From: Phialocephala subalpina
Lineage: Eukaryota; Ascomycota; Leotiomycetes; Helotiales; Mollisiaceae
NCBI GenBank assembly: GCA_900073065.1
Contig: FJOG01000005.1
Location: 1,725,043-1,789,042 of the forward strand
DNA: 64,000 bases
Direction of reading: 5' to 3'
Part shown: piece by piece, positions 21,962 to 33,168 of the stretch
Numbering within the stretch: position 1 is the first letter of the stretch
How the letters are laid out: each line of letters starts with the position of its first letter
Translations under genes and position numbers: made by a program
The notes under the pieces: model-generated
Databases searched by the model: none
Told to the model about the DNA's origin: nothing
What the model saw: only the letters and a program-made list of their open reading frames with translations

Positions 21962-24041
21962 TTACTTCTCAAGCTCTGCAGTCATGTTATGAACGCTCTG
22001 AATAGCTTCAGCAACACTGCGAACCTCATCCATAGCCACTACAAGAAGTTAGCAAGGTGTTTCAAAGGACGATTAGGAGTCGAGAAGCAGAGCTCGCGAA
22101 GAGCTCGGCTCCCTACGAATTGGTAGATTCATGGCGGGATTTATACATACTAGTATCCATCATAGCCATAGCCTGCAGACGGACGACCCTAGCCTGGTTG
22201 ACTAGCATAACACCCTCACAATGAGCCTGAACTATGTCGGTGAAGCGCTTGGCTTGGGCACTGGTCTTTGCTGTGGCGGTCTTGGCGCGGAATTTGTCAA
22301 TCTCGGAGCCCAGGACGCAGAGGCTAGCGTTGAATCGTTCATCGGCATTGAGTGTAGAAGGAGTATATAGGGCACCAGAGGCACATCGAGGGTTCAGCAT
22401 AGCTGACATTCGGGACTTCAGGCCAGAAGGCTTGGTCTCAGCCTTTTTCTCGGTGTTGGTTCGGCGAGCATTGGTGTTCTTGTGATCAGTATTCATGCGG
22501 GAAGTGACGTCTCTGTCATTGGAGTCGGTGCTTCGGAATTGGGCTGCAACATCAGCGGGGTTCTTCTTGATTTGTCGAACACTGCAGATGGTTGTGATCA
22601 GCTTAAGGGTTCTCCGTAAATGGAAGGGTAGAACTTACTTGGCGGTGGTAGCACGTCTGCCAGTATCGATACCTTTAGGAGTGGGAGTGCTCGAACCAAC
22701 GTACGAAGGGTACTTGTCGAAGCCCTTGCTGGCACTGTTGTTGTCCATGGTCTTGCGAGAGCTACCGCTCATTCCCATGCCCATGCCAACATGCTTGTCG
22801 AAACCTTTTCTCGCACCCTTATCAGCGGTCTTGCCAGAGTTATCGCCAAAGCCCGTGCCCATGCCACCGTTCTTGTCAAAGCCGTTGCTTGCGCCCTTGT
22901 TGATGGTCTTGCTAGAGCTGTTCATCGTGCTATACACCATGCCACCGAGTGTCTTCTTCTCCTTCTTCTCCTTGCGCCTGAAAACAGCAGTAATTAGCAC
23001 AATACTGATAGACACAGCTGATGACTTTACTTACTTGAGACTCCCAGGACTGCCACCCATGATGACAACATCGGCATCCTTGGAGCATCGAACGTTAGGG
23101 GCGCTGATGCCATACATGGTAGCACGACGTTGCTCGTCTGTCATAGCCATGATAGAGTCGCCGTCGCTGAATGACAAAGTATCGTCATTGTCGTCTTCAA
23201 CGGTAGCCTTCTTTGCCAGAGAGAGATTCTCGTCATCGATGAACTCCTTTGCAGACAGCTTCTGATCCTCGACCTTCTCACCCTCGTTAATGACCTTGAT
23301 GGTCTGGGACTTTGGGGTTGGTTTCTCGACACCCAACTTGATCGGTATGGGAATGCCAGAAGTGCGTCGGCCTGGTTGAGGGGGGAGCTCCTTGTTCAGT
23401 TGGAGACCCTTAGCGCCCTAGGAGTGAATTAGCACCGATCTGATAGGTAACGAAGGTGAATCTGTGAACGCGAAATCGCGCAAAAACGCGTCGATCTGCA
23501 CAATGGGGACAGGAGATGGTAGATGGTAGGAGATAGAAAGAGAGATACTCACACCTTGGACACGAGGGAGCTCGGGACCGCGCTGGACGTCCACGAGTCG
23601 TGGGGGCCCGGTAACACGACCAACCTTTGGGGTGGGAAGCCTGGAGGCAGGTGGATCGTTCGTGGACGGCATCTCGATTTCTGAATATTCCAGAGCGAAA
23701 GGGACTTCAGGAAGCGCGAGCTCGTAGATTGTAGAAGATAATGTAGGAGAGGGGGTGCGATCTGGGAGATCGAAGGCAATGTCGTCAATTGGAGAGTCTG
23801 GATACTCAAGAGGCGCGATGGGAACTTCCAGAAGCGTGAGTTCGTTGCTTGTCAAAGACCAGGTGGGAGACGCGGTGGGAGCTGGAAGATCGATGGAAAG
23901 AGCGTCGATTGGAGAGTCTGGATACTCGAGAGGCGCTACCAAGCGGCGGTAGGGACCTTGGTGAACTGATTCAACCGGAATGGGCTTGCTCGGTTTGTAT
24001 TCATGACGAAGTCGACTTCTTGTGTGCGGAACAAAGGCCAT
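21962..24041 (-). CDS. Hypothetical low-complexity protein with internal repeats
   Basis: Five exons: 24041-23553, 23417-23035, 22977-22639, 22581-22151 and 22038-21962, all GT-AG and phase-consistent; 572 aa. No known domain recognised. Residues ~40-140 contain 2-2.5 tandem copies of a ~40-aa unit ('APLEYPDSPID' ... 'PSPT' ... 'ELALPEVP'), matched by 120-bp repeats in the DNA. A Ser/Asp-rich acidic stretch ('TVEDDNDDTLSFSDGDS') follows, then a basic KEKKEKK run and Gly/Asn-rich repeats of 'KGFDK'. The C-terminal ~150 residues are regular and probably helical ('AKRFTDIVQAHCEGVMLVNQ', 'EVRSVAEAIQSVHNMTAELE'). The layout suggests a disordered scaffold or nuclear protein, but function is unknown. 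Confidence 0.65.
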
Positions 24042-25557
24042 TGTTCGGCTGTTCAATACCCTCGATCCTCGCAAGCCTTAGAACCGGCCAATCCTGAGAC
24101 AGTAAGCTCTTGCACGCGGGGCAGGTGTGGGATCGAAGCGAGAAGTGTAGTATAAAGGAGTATTTACCGAGAGATGGGTCTTAGAAGTCTCTTGTCAAAG
24201 CAAGAGACGCGTTGGAGCAGGACTGGGTCCAGATGGTGGAGGTGTAATGTTGAGGAATTCAGATCCGATCTTGGAGTTAACGAAGAAAGAAATCCCCAAG
24301 AGACTCGACAAAGTCAGCTAAGCAGCAGGAGGGGAGCCTCCATTGCACCAACGCTAATAGCCGAGCGAAGCCTGAGAATGTTCACTCTACCAAGCACAAT
24401 CTCCCTTGGAGTTAGGGACATGCACCTGGACTCTTAGAGGACGCCCAATTGGAGGCTGTCAACGTGCACCAAGCAGAATAACATAGTGTCCCCTCATCCA
24501 GTGTCGGCTTAAGAAAGTGCGAGCTTCCAGTAAGTAGCCAATGTAGACGCAAGTTGTGATCATTGCTGGAAGAAGTAAATGCTCAACTACTCAAGTGTCA
24601 TGTGCTTGGACACCATGTGGCTAACATGCATAGAATGTAGGGCCACAATAGAGCAGGCTTTGGTACTGAAAACATCTCACGACATGCATTGAAGGCAAAT
24701 TGAGCAAGTAAAGGCTGCTGGACGCCGGACGTGGAGGATATCCGTGCGGTGGCCATGAAGACACAGGACCATGGAGCCATGCTGATGATGCTTCGTTTGA
24801 GAAGTGCATTCTCAATAAGAGGCAAGCACTGAGGATTAAGAGATAAAGCGGATGATCTTGAAGCGCATTGTAAAGCAAGACAAGACACGACCGATAAAGG
24901 CCGTGATTGGAAGTGGCTATCCTGATGTAGATGAAGGCATCTTGAAGCCACAATATGGTTGCTGCTTGTATTGTAAGAACAAAAAAATCATGAAGAATTC
25001 AGTGTATAAATCATGCTTAATGAATTCTGGACAGTCATTGTGCCTCGTTGTGTTGGATGATGGATGTTAATGTAAGATGTTGAAAGTTGGGAGGAGATGT
25101 CGTTGACGTTTTAGCCGAAATTATCAACAGTTCTTACCTATTTGGGATGGGGTTAGACACTCGACCACACCACAAGAGCACAAGAGGATAGGATACACCG
25201 TTTCCTCTGAAGTAGGAAGCTTCGATGCTCTATTGTGCTGCCAAAAGGGATATCACCGGGTATCTATGAAGAAACAGGGAGTTGCGGCATATGTACAGAT
25301 TTTCAAAGTCTCTCTGCTATGCTGCACGTTTGCTTGAGAGCTCGTCCAGGTATGTCGGGACCATCTTTTAATGTTGTTTGCATTCAAGTCTAATTATGAC
25401 TACATCATCTATCTGGGTATATCCAAGCCTCTATCTGCAAGGTCTTTAGACCAATGTATCAGAAAATAAATCAAAAAGAGTGTGCATATGCGCCAATTTT
25501 CTCCTAGACTGCCATGTATCCTTTCCTCCGTCCCACCATTACCGTTCCTCGAGATGT
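24042..25557. other. Intergenic, no gene recognised
   Basis: Only short ORFs without domains or introns. The left part is the promoter of the minus-strand hypothetical gene; the right part is the 3' flank of the glucanase. Confidence 0.5.
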
Positions 25558-26988
25558 TCATGAAGAGCAAATTGACCCAAACTCGTAAGCCGTCAATGGC
25601 TGCGGGAAGATACCACCGTCTAGCAACGCAAAAGCGTCCCATTCATGTGCTGATTCGGTCTTGAAGTTCCAGAACACCCATCCTTGGGTATGGCTCTCGA
25701 AAGTTGAAAGCTGGGCCTCGATGTATCCTCGCATATCGCCCTTGAAGGTCTCGTTCCAGTTTGCAATGTTGCTCTTGTCCGCACAAGTTCCGACGTACGA
25801 GGAGCCTGGATATGTCCCGTCGTATCGTGCACCGATGTCGTACCCATTCAGAGCTGGGGCGCAGTCTGTCATGGCTGCTGTCCATTCTCCGACTACCACC
25901 CACTTGTCTGCTCCTGAGGCGTAGGATGGAGCGTTGTTGCAGACGAGTTGTCTGTGCTGCCATGGTTGGAGCGCGACGAGATCGTTGGTGAAGACTTGGT
26001 ATTCATGATGGTCAACAGCAACTGAGATGCCATCAGCATCGGAGTAGAATTGGGGAACAAGCGACTTACCATTCTGGGCATTGTTGTCGGAGACAGACAA
26101 GAACCCGTTCCATGTGCTGGGAGAAACGAAACCGTCGTGCAACATCACAGGTGTATCGCTCACAGCTCTGACCTGACCATACCCATCACGATAGAATTGC
26201 TTCAACTCATCAAAGTTCAGCTCCGAGCTCAAAGGCTCGTTCAACAGCTCAATTGCTACCACCACGTCTTGGTATGAGGTCTGCGCGTACTTCGCAGTAA
26301 TTGTTTCCAGGACTGCTAGAGTCTGGGCCACTGTATCGCCCTGCTGCCATCCTGGTGTAGATATTCTGTGCCCACTGTTGTCGAAGCCATTTTGAGATCC
26401 TGGAGCACCGTGCAGGTCGATCCAGATCTTCAATCCAGTTCCTCTCGCCCAATCAATTGCTGCATCGATGTAAGGAGCAGCTCCTTGTGTGTATGGTTCT
26501 CCGTCCTCCAAAGCGTAGGCCCAGTACCCGATTGGTATCCGCACCGTGTTGAAGCCCGCGTTCGCTATCTTTTGGAAATCGGAGAATGTGCACCAGCTGT
26601 CCCAGTGGGGCTTGAGAATGTTGTATGCTGCGTCTGTGCCGAGTTGTTGGGTCATAGTGTATTCGTCAACTATGCCGAGGGATTGGTTGAGGGACTGGAA
26701 GATAGAAGGCGTAATCCATGGCTCAAGGACTGTGCGAATGGCGAGTCAGTCATGCCTTTCCATTTAGTGTAGAGAAGTCAAGAATACTCACGAAGCCATC
26801 CTCCAATGTTCAAACCCCGCACCTTCTCTGATCCCCAGTTGAAGCTCACTGATCGTTTCGACAATGGTTGTCTGCCAAAAATATCAGTAACGCCCACCTT
26901 GGCCACAAAAGGAGACCTACGCGGTTGCTGGCAGAGCTGCCACGACTGCAGCAGACACCATTGCTGCGAGAGTATTCTTGAGCAACAT
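25558..26988 (-). CDS. Exo-beta-1,3-glucanase (glucan 1,3-beta-glucosidase), GH5 family, secreted
   Basis: Three exons: 26988-26921, 26871-26792 and 26729-25558; 439 aa. A signal peptide (MLLKNTLAAMVSAAVVAALP) is followed by a likely Kex2 site ('PLSKR|SVSF'). Family hallmarks: 'VRGLNIGGWLLLEPWITPS' built across intron 2, 'FNTVRIPIGYWAY', 'LKIWIDLHGAPGSQNGFDNSG', the acid/base Glu in 'ELLNEP' (about E214), the nucleophile in 'VVGEWTAAMTDCA' (about E331) and 'GWVFWNFKTE'. It hydrolyses terminal beta-1,3-glucosyl units of glucan and acts in cell-wall remodelling or nutrient release. Length and motif order match the Exg1 type, and all catalytic residues are present. Confidence 0.93.
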
Positions 26989-28584
26989 GATTAATCAATT
27001 AAAGAAACAAAACGAGTGTGTTGGGAGATACAGAGCGAGAGACAAAAACTTTCGAGCAGATATCAAGTTTTTGTTTGCATTGAGGGACCAGGTACCTAAC
27101 TAAGTACTCGCACAACAGATGAACAGGACAAACAAGACGATGGCTCGGGGTTCCTTGCCCTGTGATGCGGATGATCCGGGATCAATGATGCGGGATATAC
27201 AGTACGAAGGTAAGGGATCAGCACTGAACATACTTTCGAAAGTATGACTGGGTCAATGCAAACAAGGAGGCTCGACGTGCGGCACTTGCATTGGCTGGAG
27301 GAGGAGAGAGAGCAGGTTGGCTGTATGGAAAGAGATGACCTAGACTTGTTCCTGGGCCAAGAGACAGGAATAGTTGTGGAGAATTGAGGTCATCCAGCCA
27401 TTGGGGAGGTCGAGATGCTGGCAATCGCGTCGATGATAGGAAGGCGACTTGCGGTGATGTTGGGATGGAGGTGGAGAAGCGCGCTGTGAAACCAGTTCGC
27501 TTGGAGTTTTGCTCCACCGCTGTGTCCTGGCTTGGCCCCTACTGCAGGGGGGAAGCAGTTGCACAGTTTTGACTCCAGTTTTTGTGCTCAAAAAACAAGA
27601 ATGGAACCGGGTCTGGACCCAGCAAAGATAGTGGCGGCGCCAATCGCCCAGATGATGCCGAAATAATCTATTCTCTTGAAGATCTTCGGACTTTAATTTG
27701 GCACTTCGTGGGTGGCTTGGGGAAATCGGCACTACTGACGTTATTGACGAACGTCAAAATGAACGACACAGCACCAAATCGTGAGAATAGAGGAGGAGAG
27801 GAGAGGAGAGGTTGAGAAGAATTGTTTAAAGGGCGTGCGGATTGTTTGGCTTGGTTCATCTTATTTCGAATTCTGGACAAGTGCCCCTAAACATTTTGCA
27901 TGAAGAGATAAAGTTTGGTTTGTTCCAGTTGAGAGCTTCGCCACCCCTTTATGCATAACATCTCGAGATTGCATGTGAAGGCGCAGCCGGATGAAATGCG
28001 TCTCGTCACGTGACTGATGTGGCTGGTGCCTGCTCAACAATTCCCTCTGTACCACAAAACTAGTCATCAATCGTTATCGAGTGATGGACACAGAGCCTCG
28101 TCAGCTCAGAAGCGCGTTCGGGATCACGAAGAGTCAGTTGACTCATACATAGTTTCAGCTACCATTTACCCATTGAGTACAGCTGCAGATTCTCATGTAT
28201 CTATCCTTTGTCATCAGGCTTCAGCTCGAATCAGAAGTTGTATTTGCTACTCGGCATCGTCTGATATAGCCTTTTCGGTAGCCTTTCTGGCAGCATGCAG
28301 TCGTACAAAGGATGTGTTTGGCCAGTTGACTGCGATTCAGTTGCAAGGCAGCGCCGCAGGGCCAACTGCAAGGCTGCCTCGCGGATATCTACACCCACCA
28401 ATGTACTCTGTTTGTATTGCGAACGATCTTGTTGAGCAACTGTTGCCTGAACTGGTTGCCTTTCGAGTTCTGATATAAGACATCATGAACCTTCTTTTCT
28501 TTCATTCGTATTATCGGTAGCTTTAGCTTCTTTCCATTCCTATTCTCCACTCAATTTTCAGTATCGATATAAATTTTCGCAATC
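26989..28584. other. Long intergenic region, no gene recognised
   Basis: Divergent promoters of the glucanase and the AAA ATPase. A short GAGGA-type purine repeat lies at about 27790-27812. The ORFs here (up to ~150 codons) have no domain or family signature and lack plausible splicing. Confidence 0.5.
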
Positions 28585-30234
28585 ATGGGTGAACAAGACA
28601 CCTTCACAACCTCAAGCGGCGCTGCTTTCGAATCCGTCTTCGATGGCTACAAGGAGCATTTCCATGGTACTCGAATCTCCACCGAGCTCGCCATGCTCGA
28701 GCTCCTCCGCAAAAACCACCCCGAATACCACGTAACTTGCTGTGCAACCCACAAATGTGATCTCCTCGGCTTTGCCAATGCCGGCCATGCAACTGCCACT
28801 CTGGAGAAAGGCGAGAACGGCGAATGGTACGACGCCATCCGCTCCTACAAATCTCCCGGTCCACGCATGTTCTTTGCCGGTAAGCCTGGACTTCTGCGAG
28901 ACAACGTCCGCTTCGGGCGCTTTAAATACGTCTGGAACTCCAAAGATTTCCTCCTCTACGAAGTCGAGTACAGCGAACCGTTCAAACAACCCGTCAAGCT
29001 CTTCTACCTGCTCTCCTCCCGCGTCTCTGGAGACGCCAATGCAGCAGCTACCGATGAACTGCTCCTCGCTGTGGGAGGCTGGAGTACAGACCTGCACAAA
29101 GAAATCTACGTCTTCGACGATGGACGATGGTCCAAGGATCGCGAGTTATGGGACTCAGTCCAAGGCGCATCATGGGACGAAGTTATCCTCAACCCCGTCA
29201 TGAAAAGCAACCTCATCGACGATGTCCAAGGCTTCTTCGACAATCGAGAGCTGTACAAATCGCTTGCCGTTCCGTGGAAGCGGGGTATCATCATGCATGG
29301 CGTTCCTGGGAACGGGAAAACGATTTCGATCAAAGCTTTGATCAACGCTCTAGGAGCTCGTTCAGACCCGGTCCCATCCCTCTACGTTAAGAGCTTTGAC
29401 GCCTGCCAAGGCCAAAAGTTCAGCATCCGACAAATCTTCTCTCACGCCAGAATCATGGCTCCTTGTCTCTTGATCTTCGAGGACTTAGATTCTCTCGTGA
29501 CAGACAAAACGCGCTCCTACTTCCTAAACGAAGTCGACGGCCTAGAATCCAACGACGGCATCCTAATGATCGGATCAACCAACCACCTCGACTCCCTCGA
29601 CCCCGCAATCTCTAAGCGTCCATCTCGATTTGATCGAAAATACCATTTCAAGATCCCAGATGAAGATGAGCGGATTGCTTATTGTCATTTCTGGCGTAAG
29701 AAATTGGTCGGAAGCACGCTTGTTGATTTCGATGAGGGACTTTGTCGTGTTATTGCGAAGTTGAGCGAGGGGTTTAGCTTTGCATATTTGAAGGAGTTGT
29801 TTGTTATTGCTCTCCTGACGATCGCCCGAGGTGGACATGTCGACGTTGATGCGAATGAGGATGCGAAGAGCTCAACTGATACCGAGCCCGTGATGGTGGA
29901 ACACGAGCAAGAGCCTGTCACTGAAACCAAAGATACCACCACTGCCAAAGCCGTCGCTGCCAGCACTTTATCTGCCCAACCACCCGCCTGCGCCGTCAAA
30001 GAAGAAGCACCCAAAAAGAAGCGAACCCTCCCCGTCGTTGAAGTTCCCGAACATCTGAAGGACAATCAACTCCTGAAGGTAGTGACGGCTCAATTGCAAA
30101 TGTTGTTCGATGAGATGGATTCGACCAAGGAAGAAGATTGGCCCTCTGATAAGCCGAAGGGAGCGGGTGGAATGAAAGGTGTACGTGCACGTCGAATGGC
30201 GAGAAATGAGGATTCTGATAATGATTGTTGCTAG
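28585..30234 (+). CDS. BCS1-like AAA ATPase
   Basis: Intronless, 549 aa. The N-terminal ~200 residues are a divergent BCS1-type domain ending in 'GASWDEVILNPVMKSNLIDDVQGFFDNRELY', the usual lead-in (V-L-x-x-x-x-x-x-x-L-x-x-D). The AAA core has Walker A 'GVPGNGKT' (residues 239-246), Walker B 'LLIFEDLD' (295-302), sensor-1 'IGSTNHLDSLDPAI' and 'RPSRFDRKYHF' with the Arg residues. After a Glu/Thr-rich linker the tail is basic and disordered. No N-terminal transmembrane helix or mitochondrial presequence is visible, unlike true Bcs1, so it is probably a cytosolic or nuclear member of the expanded fungal BCS1-like group with unknown substrate. Codon use and start context look normal. Confidence 0.9.
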   Translation: MGEQDTFTTSSGAAFESVFDGYKEHFHGTRISTELAMLELLRKNHPEYHVTCCATHKCDLLGFANAGHATATLEKGENGEWYDAIRSYKSPGPRMFFAGKPGLLRDNVRFGRFKYVWNSKDFLLYEVEYSEPFKQPVKLFYLLSSRVSGDANAAATDELLLAVGGWSTDLHKEIYVFDDGRWSKDRELWDSVQGASWDEVILNPVMKSNLIDDVQGFFDNRELYKSLAVPWKRGIIMHGVPGNGKTISIKALINALGARSDPVPSLYVKSFDACQGQKFSIRQIFSHARIMAPCLLIFEDLDSLVTDKTRSYFLNEVDGLESNDGILMIGSTNHLDSLDPAISKRPSRFDRKYHFKIPDEDERIAYCHFWRKKLVGSTLVDFDEGLCRVIAKLSEGFSFAYLKELFVIALLTIARGGHVDVDANEDAKSSTDTEPVMVEHEQEPVTETKDTTTAKAVAASTLSAQPPACAVKEEAPKKKRTLPVVEVPEHLKDNQLLKVVTAQLQMLFDEMDSTKEEDWPSDKPKGAGGMKGVRARRMARNEDSDNDCC

Positions 30235-30488
30235 GCAGTTCTTGCGGCGTATCGGGCGCATTTGGCGAGCATGGACGACTAGAAAGGGGCATGGGTAATT
30301 GAAGGCGAAGAAGGGTGAATCTGGGAAGAGGAAAGGCACGTCAAGGAAACGATATCTCTCCAGAGTGGATGCTGAGAGATCTAGGAAATTGGATTGTTAG
30401 TCCATCATTGAATTCATGAATAAATTGTCGTCTTTCATATCTCATTCTATCCTGACTGCTGAAATGTGAAGACTGGTGGCATATCCTA

Positions 30489-31690
30489 TCATTTCGTAGT
30501 GTTCTTCTCCACGATGCCCCTCGCGAATTCGCCAAAAGTGATTTCTTGCTCCAAGTCCACAAGATCTCCTAGATTCGGCTGCGTGAAGACTGCGAGTGTG
30601 TTTCTCGCAATCCTACCTCCCTCGTTCTCCTCATCACTAACACCAGGTCTGACTCCCCTAACAAAATGTGGCACAGCTTTGAATTTGCCCTTCGTGATTC
30701 TCTCCAATGCTTCTCCTGTCTGGAAAGCGATACAGTCTCTTGGAATCTTGACTTGGATAGTCTCTCCACTACGAGATTGGATGTACAGTCCAGCTGTAGG
30801 ATCAGGTGAAGCGTTAAGCTCTCCCAACGTAGGTAGATATTTTGGATTGTACGCATATCCCATTGGAATAGCAGGAATCTGCCTCGTTTCATTGATGAAC
30901 ATCGCAGAAGTCAATCCCGTCAAACATCCATGATCAAGATGCGTGGCACACCAATCGTCGTCCGTCTTTGCAACCTCGGCCTTAGCATCTGCAGGGAAGT
31001 AATGCAACAGACGAGCCTTCGTAGTAGTCGATGTCTTGACGACATGTTCAAGATAGCCAGCCTTGTATTCTGGGATCTCCTGCCCGGCGTATCGGTCACA
31101 TGCTTTGGCAACGAGAACCGCTGCGTCGATGATCAGGCGGCAGAGATCCTCGAAAGTCTCTTTGAAGCCGGGGATGGTGGTATCGCCTGGCCAAAGATTT
31201 GGACTCAAGTACTCGGGGAAATTCTCAGAAGAGAATTCAACTGTTGGCTTGGCGCAGTCCAAGGAGGGGTCCACGTAGAATGCGCAGTTTGCGTAGAAGC
31301 TGCCTTTCAAGGTATCGACTTGACCGTTCTTGAGCGTTTCTTTGCCTCGAGACCAGCCTGTCAAGTACTTTGCGGCCGCGTTCTCAATTTTGGCTAGATG
31401 ATATCAATATTGGAACAGCTATTCGAGGCAGTGACTGACCAAGTCTGAACTCTGGTAGATTACCGAGGTAAGACGAATATGAGAGGAGTCGATGTCTTAA
31501 TTGCACGAACTCAGACGGGACATCTTTGACTATTATAATGCCCAGAGAGTCTGGCCCAAAGGCTTCCTCTAGAGTTGAGAATGAAACATTGCCTAGATAC
31601 TCGGTCAGCAGACTCTTTTGATCTAAAGATATCAGGGGCAAGACCATTCTTCAAGTCATCTAAACTGACAGTCACCGCTGCCGAGGACAT
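30489..31690 (-). CDS. 2-oxoglutarate/Fe(II) oxygenase-like protein (isopenicillin-N-synthase fold)
   Basis: Three exons: 31690-31645, 31592-31440 and 31393-30489; 367 aa. The start at 31690 (MSSAAVTVSLDDLKNG) is chosen because intron 1 (GTCTTG...TCTAG) then joins in frame to 'NVSFSTLEEAFGPDSLGIII'; the open frame starting at 31647 reads through intron 1. Core features: 'LRHRLLSYSSYLGNLPE', 'ETFEDLCRLIIDAAVLVAKA', the iron-binding HxD in 'WCATHLDHGCLTGL', a distal His in 'FKAVPHFV' and an Arg in 'IARNTLAVF' that would bind 2-oxoglutarate. It is a conserved fungal and plant group, usually annotated only as clavaminate-synthase-like. The substrate cannot be inferred from context. Cytosolic: no signal peptide. 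Confidence 0.75.
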
Positions 31691-31915
31691 ATTCGCATAA
31701 ACTCCAATATCGAAAAGTGTAGAAAGGAAGAAGAGTTGCCGCTACATTTTTATATTTCTGGAGTCACGGAGGAGAGGAAGTCGAAGCGGGCGTTTCCGAG
31801 TCGTTGGAGGGGCTACTTGTGGCCTGATGTGGACTAGCGTCGAAGCTCCAAGCTCGACCTTCCTTTCCTAGCACATCTCTTCAGGGACCAGCAACAATCG
31901 ACGCGACTTTTCAAA

Positions 31916-32791
31916 ATGGTTAAGCCATTAACATTCAAAGGCGACAAGAAGGCGAAGAAGAGGAAGCGGGTCGACGTCGAGGAGAAGTTCGGCGACGGCG
32001 AACCATCAAAATCGCGAGAATTGGCAACTACGAAGGCAGAGGATGACCCCGCGGTAGAGGACGATAGCTGGGTAACAGCAGAAGCTGTAGGAGATGTCGT
32101 AGGACCTATTGTCATAGTGCTGCCATCGGAACCACCAAGCTGTATAGCATGCGATGCTGGAGGAAAAGTCTTTGCGAGCCAGCTGGAGAATATCATCGAC
32201 GACGATCCTGCGACGGCAGAACCACACGATGTGAGGCAGGTATGGATTGCCAACAAGGTCGCAGGCACAGAGACATTCAGCTTTAAAGGTCACCATGGGA
32301 AGTACGTACAAGCCAGAATCAAATTGCAAGTCTATCAGCTTACATGGTCTAGATATTTGAGTTGCGATAAATTTGGGCTGCTCTCTGCCAATACGGAGGC
32401 CGTTTCTCCCCTCGAATCACTCCTCGCGATACCTACAGCCGACACCCCAGGAACATTTCAGATCCAGAATCTGCGAGATACGTTCCTGACTATCAAGCCC
32501 TCGACATCTGCAAAGTCCGGCGCCCTACCTGAGATTCGAGGAGACGGAGAATCGATCACATTCAACACGACATTCCGAATAAGAATGCAAGCCCGGTTCA
32601 AGCCTAAGTTGAAAGCATCAAAAGAAGAGAAGGCCAGCCAAAAGATCAGTAGGAAAGAGCTTGAGGAAGCTGTTGGCCGGAAGCTGGAGGATGATGAAGT
32701 GAGAAGATTGAAGAAGGCTCGGAGAGAAGGCGACTACCACGAAGCGCTGTTGCTCATCAAGGTCAAAAATAAGCATGATAAATACAGTTGA
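31916..32791 (+). CDS. FRG1-like family protein
   Basis: Two exons, 31916-32301 and 32353-32791; 274 aa. Basic N-terminus (KGDKKAKKRKR, probable nuclear signal), then the fascin-like beta-trefoil FRG1 domain: 'DSWVTAEAVGDVVGPIVIVL', 'GTETFSFKGHHGKYLSCDKFG' across the intron, 'TFQIQNLRDTFLTI' and 'ITFNTTFRIRMQARFKPK'. The C-terminal helix 'ISRKELEEAVGRKLEDDEVRRLKKARREGDYHEALL' ends the protein as in other members. FRG1 relatives are nuclear and associated with RNA processing and actin bundling. The 51-bp intron (GTACGT...TCTAG) is a multiple of three and has no stop, so its retention would insert 17 residues inside the trefoil. Confidence 0.85.
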   Translation: MVKPLTFKGDKKAKKRKRVDVEEKFGDGEPSKSRELATTKAEDDPAVEDDSWVTAEAVGDVVGPIVIVLPSEPPSCIACDAGGKVFASQLENIIDDDPATAEPHDVRQVWIANKVAGTETFSFKGHHGKYVQARIKLQVYQLTWSRYLSCDKFGLLSANTEAVSPLESLLAIPTADTPGTFQIQNLRDTFLTIKPSTSAKSGALPEIRGDGESITFNTTFRIRMQARFKPKLKASKEEKASQKISRKELEEAVGRKLEDDEVRRLKKARREGDYHEALLLIKVKNKHDKYS

Positions 32792-33168
32792 AGGAATTGC
32801 AAAATATCCAATATGGTTTCGGATCACGGTGGTTCACGAGTACAAAGACACGGAGTCCCATACAAGGCGGCTGTCTGTCTCGGTGGAAATGGTTGGAATG
32901 CTCTTTGAACAAAGGGCATCACAGAAACCAATGCAACACAACAATGGACAAGAAGTCTACGCTGCCACAAGAATCCCGGGCAAGAATGAAGTCGTGAGTT
33001 CCATCCTTTGTTCTCTTGTGCAATGCTTGCGGAAACGCTTTTTTGTGCAAAACTCGTCATCAACGAGCACCTGGCTCAGGTTTTCCAGGAAGTCTGTGAC
33101 ATTCTAGTACTCCTGATATTCTCAGTCTTGAAGCTATCTTTATTTATTTTTGAACACGCGCAGAGAGA

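Noticed and set aside
28017..28478. 153-codon plus-strand ORF upstream of the AAA ATPase
   Set aside because: No domain, low-quality composition, and sits in a promoter region.
28612..29097. 161-codon minus-strand ORF within the AAA ATPase
   Set aside because: Shadow of the high-GC plus-strand coding exon; no recognisable family.
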